Shown here piece by piece: positions 1 through 7,634 of a stretch of 24,939 bases of DNA (positions within the stretch are counted from its first letter, which is position 1; each line of letters starts with the position of its first letter). The notes beneath the pieces are model-generated. The model saw only the letters and a program-made list of their open reading frames with translations, was not told the DNA's origin and searched no databases. Made by a program: the position numbers and the translations under genes. This DNA comes from Methanoregula sp. (GTDB lineage: Archaea; Halobacteriota; Methanomicrobia; Methanomicrobiales; Methanospirillaceae), in NCBI GenBank assembly GCA_003157895.1, contig PMKW01000090.1, positions 1-24,939 on the forward strand. Direction: 5' to 3'.

Positions 1-203
1 GCGAAACTGAGGGGAATATTTCTGGGCATATTCTTTCTTAAGGCTTATTGAGATAACAACAGATATAGATATTTGGTATTTTTTTTAGCCACAGGTCATT
101 AAAGATGATGGATTCGGTTGCTGTCTGACCCTGCACCGGGTTTTTTTTGCAAAAATGGCCGGGTCCTTAAAGGCCTCGGATGAAAAAACAGGAATTCCCC
201 CGA
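1..203. other. Non-coding left flank
   Basis: No convincing gene is visible. The stretch is AT-rich, with T-runs near 84-91 and 141-148, and lies beyond the 3' end of hisG. A C/D-box-like pair near 106-130 was considered and rejected. Confidence 0.5.
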
Positions 204-1076
204 TTACGGCACAATCTTCGAAATGGGGATCTCGAGGATATCTTCCGCACCGCACGCTTTGAGCTGCGGGATCAGCTGGTTCACCGCATTTTTCGGCACT
301 ACCGTCTGGATACTGTAATACTCGATCCCGTGGAGACGGCTGACGGTTGGCTTTTTCATGGCCGGCAGCGCGGCAACGATGCGCTCCATCGATGCCGTCG
401 GGACATTCATGGTCAGGAGCACCTTGTGGCGGGCTTCGATAACCCCGAACAGCAGGGTTTTGATCTCCTCGATCTCGCGCCGTTTCTCCGGGTCAGCCCA
501 GCTCGTTTTGTTGGCGATGATGGCGGTATGGGACTCCATGATCTGGCCGATGATCTTGAGCCCGTTCTTACGCAGGGTAGTCCCTGTTTCCGTGAGGTCC
601 ACGACCACGTCCATCAGGTCAGGCACTTTTGCCTCGGATGCGCCATACGAGTGAAAGAGCTGGACCGGGATCTTCAGGTCCTCGAAAAACTTCCGGGTGA
701 GCTCGGGATATTCCGTAGTGACCCTGCTGTTCGGCCGGATCTGGCTCGCGTTCTCGATTGGCTCGTCGCGGTGGACGGCAATAACGATTTTCACGTTTCC
801 CTCGCCGGTCTTGCTGTAGGAGAGGTTTGCCACTTCCACGACATCGGAACCGGTCTCGCGGATCCAATCGAGGCCCGAGATACCGAGATCGAAATAGCCC
901 TTCTCCACATACGTCGGGATCTCCTGCGGGCGGAGGATCTTGATTTTGCCGATGCGGTTGTCGGCGATCGTGGGATTATAGTCGCGATCCGTGCGCCTGA
1001 CCTCGAGGTCAGCCTCTTTGAAGAGCTGGAGTGTCTGGGCCTCAAGACTGCCCTTCGGGAGTGCGATGGTGATCAT
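204..1076 (-). CDS. hisG: ATP phosphoribosyltransferase, long form (HisG)
   Basis: HisG joins ATP and PRPP to make phosphoribosyl-ATP, the first step of histidine synthesis, in the cytosol. The protein opens with MITIALPKGSL and carries the family's nucleotide and PRPP-binding stretch VVDLTETGTTLRKNGL. The roughly 290 residues include the extra C-terminal domain (about the last 75 residues, SRLHGIEYYSIQTVVPKNAV) that marks the long, histidine-inhibited form; short-form enzymes need HisZ instead. The frame stays open 12 codons further upstream, but I start at 1076 because AAGGTGATGG lies about 9 bases before that ATG and the family begins at this point. The DUF1015 gene ends 57 bases upstream on the same strand, so co-transcription is possible. 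Feedback inhibition by histidine is inferred from the domain content. Confidence 0.95.
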   Translation of the reverse strand: MITIALPKGSLEAQTLQLFKEADLEVRRTDRDYNPTIADNRIGKIKILRPQEIPTYVEKGYFDLGISGLDWIRETGSDVVEVANLSYSKTGEGNVKIVIAVHRDEPIENASQIRPNSRVTTEYPELTRKFFEDLKIPVQLFHSYGASEAKVPDLMDVVVDLTETGTTLRKNGLKIIGQIMESHTAIIANKTSWADPEKRREIEEIKTLLFGVIEARHKVLLTMNVPTASMERIVAALPAMKKPTVSRLHGIEYYSIQTVVPKNAVNQLIPQLKACGAEDILEIPISKIVP

Positions 1077-1132
1077 ACCGTACACCATCACCTTAAAAAC
1101 CGATAAAGGCAAAGGGTAGCAAAAAGTGCCGG

Positions 1133-2395
1133 TCAGTCAAAAGTGTGGACAACGAGCCCGCTTAACAGCTTGGGCTCAAACCACGTGGATTTCGGGGGCA
1201 TGACACCGCCCGCATCCGCAATGGAGATGACCGTTCCGACCTTCACCGGCTGCATGGCAAAAGCGAGCTGGTATTTACCGAGGTCGACCAGTTTCTCCAG
1301 GTCGGCAACCGGGCGGGCGCCTCCGAGGTACTGGAGCCGGGCGTCCCCGCGGGGATCGATGATCCCGAGCAGTCCTTCGAGCACGTAGGTCTGGAGAACG
1401 GCCACATCCAGCGCATCGAGCGGTGCGGCATTCTTATCGAGCAGGCGGGTGCACTCGTACCACCGGCCGGCGAGATACATATGCACGACATGGTAACGCT
1501 CAGGTTTTTTGATCTTCGGCGGGATATTGTATTCAGATCCCCTGACATTCCCGTACGGTGTTACCTCGAAATATTTTGCAAGTGCGTCAAGAAACGTGAG
1601 CGGGGTATAGGTCCCAAGATCAGATAACAGCCGGCTGTACCCGTGGATCCTGACCCGGTCCTGTGCAAACATCACACCCATGAAGCGCGATACTTCCCCG
1701 TCTGCAGGCAGCCCCGCTGCGATCCGGCGGTCTGCCACGTTTACGGAAGCCTTTGCCCGGTGGTGCCCGTCAGCAATGTAGAGCGAGGAAACCGTTAGAA
1801 ACTGCTGTTCGATGCGGGAGAGAACCGCGGGATCCGCGATCCGGAATATCTGGTGAATACCCCCCTGTTCACCCCGCACTTCGGCATCAGGGACCGTTGC
1901 CGGTGTGATCAGACCATTCAGGAACGAAAAAATGCTGCCCGTATCCCGGTAGAGAAGGACGACAGGACCGTTGTGGGTCCTGGTTGCTTCGATGTGAAGG
2001 GTGCGGTCCTCTTCCTTGTCATAGCGTGTCTGCTCGTGCCGGCGGATCGTGGCGTTCCGGTAGTCCTCCACGTCAAGGCAGCAGCAGAGTCCGAGGAACG
2101 AATCCCCGTTCTGCCGTACCCGGTAGAGATACATCCCGGGGGTTGCATCTTTCTGCATCAGCCCCTGCGAAATGAGGGCGGCAAAGTTCTCGCCTGCCCG
2201 CCGGTATACCCGGGGATCGTGAGGAGGAACGTCAGGCATTTCTGCATCCGGCCGGCTGACCCGAAGGAAACTCTTTGGGTTTTTTGCGATAAGTGCCCGT
2301 GCTTCATCGGCGGTCACGACATCGTAGGGGACTGCCGCGATCTCCCGGGCGATCGTGCGATCAGGCCGCACTCCTGCAAAACGATAGATCTTCAC
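1133..2395 (-). CDS. DUF1015 family protein
   Basis: A 420-residue cytosolic protein that I recognise as DUF1015 by its opening (KIYRFAGVRPD, then AAVPYDVV), the stretch RRHEQTRYDKEEDRT and the signature YIADGHHRAKASV. The ADGHHR element recalls the ParB/SerK-like fold, so a phosphotransfer or nucleotide-linked role is possible, but I do not assign a reaction. The longest frame starts at 2461. I prefer GTG at 2395 because AGGTGGTG lies just upstream and homologues begin with this phrase; the extra 22 upstream residues look random. hisG follows 57 bases downstream. The promoter is probably the AT-rich box at 2458-2467, shared with divergent rimI. The family call is firm and the function is unknown to me. 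Confidence 0.85.
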   Translation of the reverse strand: MKIYRFAGVRPDRTIAREIAAVPYDVVTADEARALIAKNPKSFLRVSRPDAEMPDVPPHDPRVYRRAGENFAALISQGLMQKDATPGMYLYRVRQNGDSFLGLCCCLDVEDYRNATIRRHEQTRYDKEEDRTLHIEATRTHNGPVVLLYRDTGSIFSFLNGLITPATVPDAEVRGEQGGIHQIFRIADPAVLSRIEQQFLTVSSLYIADGHHRAKASVNVADRRIAAGLPADGEVSRFMGVMFAQDRVRIHGYSRLLSDLGTYTPLTFLDALAKYFEVTPYGNVRGSEYNIPPKIKKPERYHVVHMYLAGRWYECTRLLDKNAAPLDALDVAVLQTYVLEGLLGIIDPRGDARLQYLGGARPVADLEKLVDLGKYQLAFAMQPVKVGTVISIADAGGVMPPKSTWFEPKLLSGLVVHTFD

Positions 2396-2457
2396 CAGAA
2401 CCAGACACCACCTGTTATGAACGTCCCCGAACCTGTTCTGGAGTGTTGGGCGTGATC

Positions 2458-2467
2458 CCATATATTT
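2458..2467. promoter_or_regulatory. TATA-like box in the DUF1015/rimI divergent spacer
   Basis: CATATATTT reads as a TATA box on both strands. On the minus strand it would start RNA near 2436, giving about 40 bases of leader before GTG 2395. On the plus strand it would start RNA near 2489, upstream of the rimI start at 2555. This rests on spacing alone. Confidence 0.4.
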
Positions 2468-2554
2468 CCCGTCACTCCCCTCACCGGGACCATGCCAAAA
2501 CCTATGTTTTTGCAGCGCTCAGGAATACTACTGCTGAACGATGCAGGTGTCTTT

Positions 2555-3040
2555 ATGATCCGTCCCCACGATCTGGTAACTTATTCCATGCCGCAGATCC
2601 GGCGCGCTTCTCCCGTGGATATCCCGGCGATTGTCGCGATCGAGAATGAGTCGTTTGCCGATCCGTGGGACCAGGCCGTCTTTTTAGAAGCCCTGACCTA
2701 TTATCCCACTACCTATTTTGTTGCGGTCTGCGACGGGGCCGTGGCAGGGTTTATTGTGGGCGGCCTTGAGGATACCGGGGAAAATATCTACGGGCACCTC
2801 TGCAATATCGGCGTCAGCCCGCGGTACCGGCGCCGGGGTATCGGGAAGCTCCTTGTCCGCAGGACCGAGCACCAGTTCGCTATGGAGCTCGCCACCGGTG
2901 TCCAGCTGGAAGTCCGGGTCTCCAACACCGGGGCGCAGCTGTTCTACCAGGGCATTGGATACCGCCCGGTGTTTGGCATCGACCAGTATTACGCCAATGG
3001 CGAGGACGCCTTCGTCATGATGAAGTGGTTCCGGTTTTAG
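2555..3040 (+). CDS. rimI: GNAT N-acetyltransferase, RimI-like N-terminal acetylase
   Basis: RimI-type enzymes move acetyl from acetyl-CoA to protein N-termini; archaeal members acetylate many cytosolic proteins. A single GNAT fold is visible: IRRASPVDIPAIVAIENESF at the start, then the acetyl-CoA pyrophosphate loop in SPRYRRRGIGKLL, then LEVRVSNTGAQLFYQGIGY, the usual RimI motif around strand 5 and the tyrosine. Three starts are possible: 2492 (near a predicted transcription start), 2555 (AGGTG about 6 bases upstream, chosen) and 2588 (MPQIRRAS, closest to the usual family N-terminus). The length from 2555 is 161 residues, normal for the family. It is transcribed away from the DUF1015 gene and convergent with the nitroreductase gene. 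The exact acceptor protein cannot be read from sequence. Confidence 0.85.
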   Translation: MIRPHDLVTYSMPQIRRASPVDIPAIVAIENESFADPWDQAVFLEALTYYPTTYFVAVCDGAVAGFIVGGLEDTGENIYGHLCNIGVSPRYRRRGIGKLLVRRTEHQFAMELATGVQLEVRVSNTGAQLFYQGIGYRPVFGIDQYYANGEDAFVMMKWFRF

Positions 3041-3152
3041 ATCTCTTTTCTTGTATTGATCCCGCAAATCACATGACGGAACCCCTCTTTTCCCGAAAGA
3101 GAAAAAAGCAGAAGGAATAGATGCCGCTGTGTAATCCTTCCTGAAAAAAGAG
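3041..3152. terminator. Convergent spacer with U-rich termination tracts
   Basis: This lies between the 3' ends of rimI (plus) and the nitroreductase gene (minus). The plus strand has CTCTTTTCTTG just after the rimI stop. The minus strand reads a T6 tract near 3105, next to a CTCTTT/AAAGAG inverted repeat. Archaeal terminators are mainly U-tracts, so both genes can plausibly end here. Confidence 0.45.
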
Positions 3153-3977
3153 TTACAGATCTGCCGGGTATCCGGCGGTCACAGCATAGACCACGTGATT
3201 GTTGCCGTTCAGGCTCAGCTGCACATCGACCGCAGTTGCATTGAAGTCCGTGAACGGTACGCCTGCCATCCCCCTCGAGGTCTCCATTAAAAGGATGTTC
3301 TGGACAACATGGCCCGCTTCAAGAGAGATATACCGGGGTACGTCATCAGTGGATGACATCCGCTCTTTGAATGCGTTGAAGTTCCCGCTCACGATGATGG
3401 TGACCGGAGCTGACATGACCTGCCGCCGGCCGAGCGCCGAGAGGATCTGGTCCCTCCCTGTAGTATTGAGATACTGGCTGAGGGCATGCGTCTTGGGTAT
3501 ATAGATATACACCCCGGGGTTCAGTTCTGAAACATTGCTGACAGCCACATACAGGGTGAGGGGGTAGGAATGCATTGTTGTCGGGGCGGTCCGCTTCCCG
3601 GATACAGGGTCCGTTATTCCTTGGGCGCTCCAGAGAATCAGGGAAAGGTTCGAAAGGGAGATTGAATCGTTCATATATGCCCGCGTGGACCCCCGGTGCT
3701 CCAGCGCATAATCAAGGGAGCTGTTCGTCTGGTGGTCTGGTGCAGGAAGGGTTACCACGGGCCCGTTTGTCAGTACCGTCACAGGCGGATGTACCGGTTG
3801 TCGTACCGGCAGTCCCTGCATTACCCGCTCAGAGGGGGGTGTTACTCTCTCTGTGCTTTTGCCGCCGGTAAAAAGCGGTGCGGCGAAGAGGATTGCTGCA
3901 ATGAGTACAATAAGAATAATCCCGGCTATCGCGGTCTCTCTGCAAAATATATCCCTGAATCCATTGTCCATGCTCAT
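3153..3977 (-). CDS. Membrane-anchored SagB/ThcOx-type nitroreductase-family protein
   Basis: A 274-residue FMN nitroreductase-fold protein. Residues about 16-36 form one hydrophobic anchor (IAGIILIVLIAAILFAAPLF), followed by a proline-rich linker to about residue 85. The nitroreductase domain follows: R95-G-S-T-R99 for FMN phosphate binding, then LSNLSLILWSAQGIT, the SagB-subfamily phrase, and E220-A-G-H-V-V-Q-N227 with METSRGMAGVPFTDF, the second FMN/dimer segment. SagB enzymes oxidise azolines in peptide maturation, but no cyclodehydratase or precursor peptide is nearby, so the substrate is unknown. The anchor would place the domain outside the membrane, which is odd for an FMN enzyme; topology is inferred. 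The start at 3977 has AAAGG about 5 bases upstream; 3971 is an alternative. hmgA ends 129 bases upstream. Confidence 0.8.
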   Translation of the reverse strand: MSMDNGFRDIFCRETAIAGIILIVLIAAILFAAPLFTGGKSTERVTPPSERVMQGLPVRQPVHPPVTVLTNGPVVTLPAPDHQTNSSLDYALEHRGSTRAYMNDSISLSNLSLILWSAQGITDPVSGKRTAPTTMHSYPLTLYVAVSNVSELNPGVYIYIPKTHALSQYLNTTGRDQILSALGRRQVMSAPVTIIVSGNFNAFKERMSSTDDVPRYISLEAGHVVQNILLMETSRGMAGVPFTDFNATAVDVQLSLNGNNHVVYAVTAGYPADL

Positions 3978-4106
3978 CAGATCCTTTTATCCCTGGTCCG
4001 GCAGAGGACCGGTTTTGTGTTTCCTGTTGGACAGAAAAGGGTTTAGGTATTACGTTTTTATCCGGGCTGGGGGAAGGATTCCAACGGTGCAGGATTTTTT
4101 TAATGA

Positions 4107-5384
4107 TTATCCCCGGCCCAGCTGCTGGTGGGCACGGGCAAGGTGCTGGGCGGCGAGGGCGCCAAGGAGGGAGAGTTCCCCTGCAAGGACTGCAGCGCCG
4201 ATGATCTCCGCAAATTTCTTTGCATTTGCTCCGGGAGGAGTCCCGCTCCCTGCCACGCCGAGGAGTTTCAGACATTCCTGCTGGGTTTCGACGCTGGTTC
4301 CCCCACCAACGGTCCCGATCGGAAGCGATGGGAGAGTGACGGCGACATAGACGCCGGTTTCGGTGAGGTCTATCGTGGTGATGCAGGTGCTTCCGTCAAT
4401 GGAATGGGCTGCGTCCTGCCCGCAGGCAATGAACATCGCGGCAACCACATTGGCGGCATGGGCATTGAACCCCATTGCACCGGCGCGTGCCGACCCCACG
4501 AGATTTTTGCGATAATTTACTTCATGGAGGGACTTTGCATCGGTCTTCAAGACCTTTGCGATAATATCGTGGGAGAGGGCGACTCCCGCGACAACGCTCC
4601 GGCCCCGACCCATGATCCCGTTGATGGCGGCGGGTTTCTTGTCGGTGTCCATGTTGCCGGAGAGAGCGATGAGCCGGGCGCCGGTCCCCTGTGCAATCAG
4701 GTCGGCAACTTTTGCGCTTGCGATGGTGACCATGTTCATACCCATCGCGTCCTTGGTGTCGAACTCCAGCCGGACAAAGACGCTGGTTCCCGCAACGAAG
4801 GTCACGATATCGGAAAGTTTCCCGTGCGAGGTAGTGCTCTCTGCCGTGGCTTTCAGTACGTCGCGGTGTACCGTCACCCAATCGCAGACCTGCACCGCGT
4901 GCACCACGCTGTCCGTTGCAAAGACCGGTGCCCGGGTCATCCCGTCATGCAGGATCCGGGCATCCGCCCCGCCGGCCTTCGTGATCGCGCTGCAGCCCCG
5001 GTTCACCGATGCCACCAGCGCTCCCTCCGTGGTCGCCAGCGGGAGCCAGTAGCTTCCCTGTGCATGGCCGCCGTTGATCCGGATCGGTCCTGCCACACCC
5101 ACTGGCACCTGAACGGTACCGATCATATTCTCGCAGTTGCGCTTAACCACGCGGTCGATATCGATGGAGAAGGTACCGACATTATCCAGGGTCGTTCCGG
5201 TCTCCTGTTCGATGTATTCGCGCCGGACCCGGATCGCATCGATGGGTGTGAGTTCCTTTTCGAGTTCGTAGAGTTTGAGCGACCCGTCCCTGAGCCTGTC
5301 GTGAATGATGGGGTCCCTCTGGTTATTGTGACCTGCCTCTGCCCCGCTGCCCCTGTTCCCGCGGTGCCCGCTCTCATCAGCCAT
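4107..5384 (-). CDS. hmgA: Class I HMG-CoA reductase
   Basis: It reduces HMG-CoA to mevalonate with two NADPH, the committed step to archaeal isoprenoid lipids. The 425 residues hold the soluble catalytic domain with no membrane helices. The four catalytic residues of the family are present: E120 in ATTEGALVASVNRGC, K249 in GNMDTDKKPAAIN, D324 in CGQDAAHS and H419 near the C-terminus in HLARAHQQ. The class I dimerisation phrase ENMIGTVQVPVGVAGP is intact. The protein ends soon after the catalytic histidine and lacks the phosphorylated serine of the mammalian enzyme. The first 25 residues are polar and Gly/Asn-rich, so the true start may be slightly downstream. However, a TATA-like box about 27 bases before ATG 5384 fits a leaderless message. 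The enzymes making its substrate are encoded at 7241-9847. Confidence 0.97.
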   Translation of the reverse strand: MADESGHRGNRGSGAEAGHNNQRDPIIHDRLRDGSLKLYELEKELTPIDAIRVRREYIEQETGTTLDNVGTFSIDIDRVVKRNCENMIGTVQVPVGVAGPIRINGGHAQGSYWLPLATTEGALVASVNRGCSAITKAGGADARILHDGMTRAPVFATDSVVHAVQVCDWVTVHRDVLKATAESTTSHGKLSDIVTFVAGTSVFVRLEFDTKDAMGMNMVTIASAKVADLIAQGTGARLIALSGNMDTDKKPAAINGIMGRGRSVVAGVALSHDIIAKVLKTDAKSLHEVNYRKNLVGSARAGAMGFNAHAANVVAAMFIACGQDAAHSIDGSTCITTIDLTETGVYVAVTLPSLPIGTVGGGTSVETQQECLKLLGVAGSGTPPGANAKKFAEIIGAAVLAGELSLLGALAAQHLARAHQQLGRG

Positions 5385-5405
5385 GATTATTGGTTAGTAC
5401 GCAGA

Positions 5406-5416
5406 GTATTATGATA
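5406..5416 (-). promoter_or_regulatory. Probable hmgA TATA box
   Basis: On the minus strand TATCATAATA is centred about 27 bases before the hmgA ATG at 5384, the normal archaeal TATA-to-start distance, so transcription would begin at or next to the start codon. The whole divergent spacer to trm5 is only 43 bases. Confidence 0.5.
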
Positions 5417-5427
5417 CACGTGGTCGG

Positions 5428-6339
5428 ATGACGATTGAACAGTGGGGTGTCAGGGTGCCGGCACGGCAGGGGGAGGAAACAAGGCAGGCGCTGATACGCG
5501 AGGGCGCGCTCGATGCCTCGCTGAAAGTGCTGCGAGACGGTGACATGCTCATCCTCCCGATACTCTCTGAACAAAAAGGAGCTGACCGCTTTACCTTCGA
5601 GGCACACCCGGGACGCGACCCGCTCCTCCGCCACGAGCTGGTCGGCGGGATCGCGATCCTGCAGGAAGACGATATGGCCGGCGCTGAGAAGATCCTTGCA
5701 TCCCGCCCTTCGCTCCATACCGTTGTATATGCAAAAGGCGAAGTCAGCGGGGAGTACCGCACGCGGGAATTCACGATCCTTGCCGGTAAACCCACGACCC
5801 GGACGCAGGTAACCGAGCATGGGCACCGCTTCATAATCGACCTTGCCGGTGCCTATTTCTCTGCCCGGCTTTCAACCGAACGACAGCGTATCCTTGAAAT
5901 GGTGCAGGACGGGGAGGTCGTCCTCGATATGTTCGCTGGTGTCGGGCCGTTTGCGATAACGCTCGCAGCCAGGGCAGCGCTCGTGGTTGCTGCCGATCTC
6001 AACCCGCAGGCGGTTGGGCTGATGCTGGAAAACCTTGCACAGAACCGGGCCCGAAATGTGCTTCCCCTGCTCGCGGATGCGCGCCATCTCGCCGGCATTC
6101 TGCCATGGCAGTTCGACCGGATCGTGATGAACCTGCCCCTTTCCGGTACAGAATTCCTGCCGGATGCATTCCGGTTGTGCAGGCAGGGGGGCACAATCCA
6201 TTTCTATGCGCTGGTATCTGCTGAAGGCGAACATACCGCCCGGATACAGGAATTGGGCGGGACAGTGCTTGCGGAACGGGAGGTACGGTCGTACTCGCCC
6301 GGTCAGTGGCATGCGGTATATGATGTGTGGACTGGCTGA
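5428..6339 (+). CDS. trm5: tRNA (guanine37-N1)-methyltransferase, Trm5 family
   Basis: Trm5 transfers methyl from S-adenosylmethionine to N1 of G37 beside the anticodon, preventing +1 frameshifting; in archaea it is also the first step to wyosine bases. The protein has an N-terminal D1-like segment (about 1-50, WGVRVPARQGEETRQALI), a middle RNA-binding part, the family motif GAYFSARLSTERQRI (141-155) and a Rossmann methyltransferase domain. That domain shows DMFAGVGPFA (167-176) for SAM, AADLNP (188-193) and MNLP (234-237), the Trm5 catalytic motif. At 303 residues it is slightly compact. I cannot separate the aTrm5a, b and c subtypes. It diverges from hmgA. A 102-base gap with a T-run inside a short hairpin (near 6370-6390) separates it from the next genes. 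Confidence 0.9.
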   Translation: MTIEQWGVRVPARQGEETRQALIREGALDASLKVLRDGDMLILPILSEQKGADRFTFEAHPGRDPLLRHELVGGIAILQEDDMAGAEKILASRPSLHTVVYAKGEVSGEYRTREFTILAGKPTTRTQVTEHGHRFIIDLAGAYFSARLSTERQRILEMVQDGEVVLDMFAGVGPFAITLAARAALVVAADLNPQAVGLMLENLAQNRARNVLPLLADARHLAGILPWQFDRIVMNLPLSGTEFLPDAFRLCRQGGTIHFYALVSAEGEHTARIQELGGTVLAEREVRSYSPGQWHAVYDVWTG

Positions 6340-6441
6340 GCATAGGCGATAAGCCCCGGGGGGCAGGTTCCCCTCCGGATTTTTTGGGAGGGAAAATTTT
6401 GGGACCCACCAGTCCGGGTCGGAATACTCGAGGAAAAACAA

Positions 6442-6579
6442 ATGAACCGGCAGTTCTATGATCTAACAGGAGTCCCCCTGACCCCCGGTACCGGGTTGAA
6501 AAAAGTCGCGGCCTCCCTCATTGCTGCCGGTGTTTTTTTATCCTCCGTCTGGTATCTTATTTCACTCTTGACGGCATGA
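6442..6579 (+). CDS. Small single-pass membrane protein, 45 residues
   Basis: A short gene below usual length cut-offs. ATG at 6442 is preceded by GAGG at 6430-6433 with an 8-base spacer. The protein begins MNRQFYDLTGVPLTPGTG and then has one hydrophobic segment, VAASLIAAGVFLSSVWYLIS, after two lysines. Its TGA (6577-6579) overlaps the next gene's ATG (6576) as ATGA, the pattern of translationally coupled genes. The ribosome site, the lysine-flanked helix and the exact overlap together argue that it is real. Its partner gene is broken (6576-7215), so the pair may have been a two-component membrane complex. No function is known to me. Confidence 0.7.
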   Translation: MNRQFYDLTGVPLTPGTGLKKVAASLIAAGVFLSSVWYLISLLTA

Positions 6580-7215
6580 GCGGCGGGTTCGCCTTGGTCT
6601 TCATCTCCTTCTTCTTTGCCATCAGCAGTTTTGTTGTTGCCCTGCTCTTTATCCACTCCGCCCGGGTGATGGACGCGATCCTTGCCGATCCTTTCCCGCT
6701 TGCGCACTGGACTTACCCGGAGGAGACCATCTGTGTAAATGTAGTGCGGGAATACCGAAATTATCAGGAGCGGAACCATGCGATGTTCATCGTGATCGGC
6801 GGTATGCTGGGGGCAGTCACCCTGTTTTTCCTCATCTTTGTAGGGGTGGGCGGGCCAGAGACCGGGCTCTTCCTTCTCGCCCGCCCTTGCCGCATTCCTC
6901 TTTGGGGTCTCGCGGGTAACACCATGGCTTGAACGGAGGCTGTCGATCGCGGCATCCCATGACTCAATTATCCCCCGGAACGGGATCGTGTATGAAGGAT
7001 CGGTCTAACCGGGCCGCTCGTTTCTGGTGTTCTGGGACGGGATCTCGCTCCGGAAAGCAGATAAAAAGGCTCCTGCCGCGCTTGTTTTCTCGTTCATCCA
7101 GCTGGTCGGCAGGTTCATCGTCCAGCCGTTTGATGTCGTGGTCCCCGTTCCTCCCGGCGAGGAGGAGCGGGCCGGGCAGATCGTGCAGCAGCTGGGCGGG
7201 AATGCATCAGCATAA
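6576..7215 (+). pseudogene. Membrane protein gene broken by a frameshift and a stop
   Basis: Reading from ATG 6576 gives an N-terminal helix (FALVFISFFFAISSFVVALL), a soluble stretch (PEETICVNVVREYRNYQERN), a second helix (IGGMLGAVTLFFLIFVGVGG) and LFLLA. After 6881 this frame becomes nonsense and stops at 6932, while the neighbouring frame continues sensibly as ALAAFLFGVSRVTPWLERRL, as if one base were gained in the C-rich run at 6880-6887. That frame meets TAA at 7006-7008 and then continues, still coding-like, as SFLVFWDGISLRKADKK to a stop at 7213-7215. The mended protein would have about 210 residues, with two or three helices and a soluble C-terminal domain perhaps of PH-like type (a guess). 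Two lesions favour true decay over one sequencing error. It is coupled to the small gene at 6442. Confidence 0.75.
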
Positions 7216-7240
7216 TGAGTAACCAAATCCAAAAAAAAGA

Positions 7241-7633
7241 TCACTCCACCGGCACAAACTTCGTGCCGTAGTGGATGATGCCGCTCTCGCCATCGGTAGC
7301 GATCTTGCGGAAGGTACTTTTCACCCGCATGCCGATCTTCGCCTCTTTCGGGTCGCAGATGATCTGGGTGGTCATCTGGGGACCTTCATCGAGCCTGATG
7401 ATGGCGAGTACATACGGCCCGGGGGAGATGAACTGGTCCGGTGCGGTCTGGATGACCGTGTAGGTCACCACGGTACCCTTACCTGAGAACTTATGGTCCA
7501 CGATCTTCCCGGTCCTGCGACAGTCCGGGCAGAATGTCCGCGGGGGGAAGAAGTGCCGTCCGCATGTCTCGCACTTCGTGCCGATCAGGTTGTAGCGCTG
7601 AGGGATCTTACGCCAGAATCGTGCAACGGTCAT
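7241..7633 (-). CDS. DUF35 zinc-ribbon/OB-fold protein of the thiolase-HMGS complex
   Basis: DUF35 (OB-fold acyl-CoA-associated) proteins bridge acetoacetyl-CoA thiolase and HMG-CoA synthase in archaea, forming a complex that passes acetoacetyl-CoA directly between active sites (shown for a Methanothermococcus species). The 130 residues comprise a rubredoxin-like zinc ribbon with C21-x2-C24 and C35-x2-C38, then an OB fold (GKGTVVTYTVIQTAPDQF, PYVLAIIRLDEGPQMTTQI). ATG 7633 has a strong GGAGGGTGT site placed in the end of the thiolase gene, whose stop is one base away. It is the last gene of the four-gene mevalonate operon, and the gene order matches the known complex. The role is inferred from family and context; both are clear. 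Confidence 0.93.
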   Translation of the reverse strand: MTVARFWRKIPQRYNLIGTKCETCGRHFFPPRTFCPDCRRTGKIVDHKFSGKGTVVTYTVIQTAPDQFISPGPYVLAIIRLDEGPQMTTQIICDPKEAKIGMRVKSTFRKIATDGESGIIHYGTKFVPVE

Positions 7634-7634
7634 A

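Noticed and set aside
106..130. C/D-box RNA-like pair (ATGATGG followed by CTGA)
   Set aside because: The C box is imperfect and no C' or second D box follows at proper spacing.
4128..5414. A 428-codon plus-strand frame opposite hmgA
   Set aside because: It is antisense to a gene with all catalytic motifs, has no recognisable domain and a low-complexity His/Gly/Asp-rich product typical of GC-rich shadow frames.
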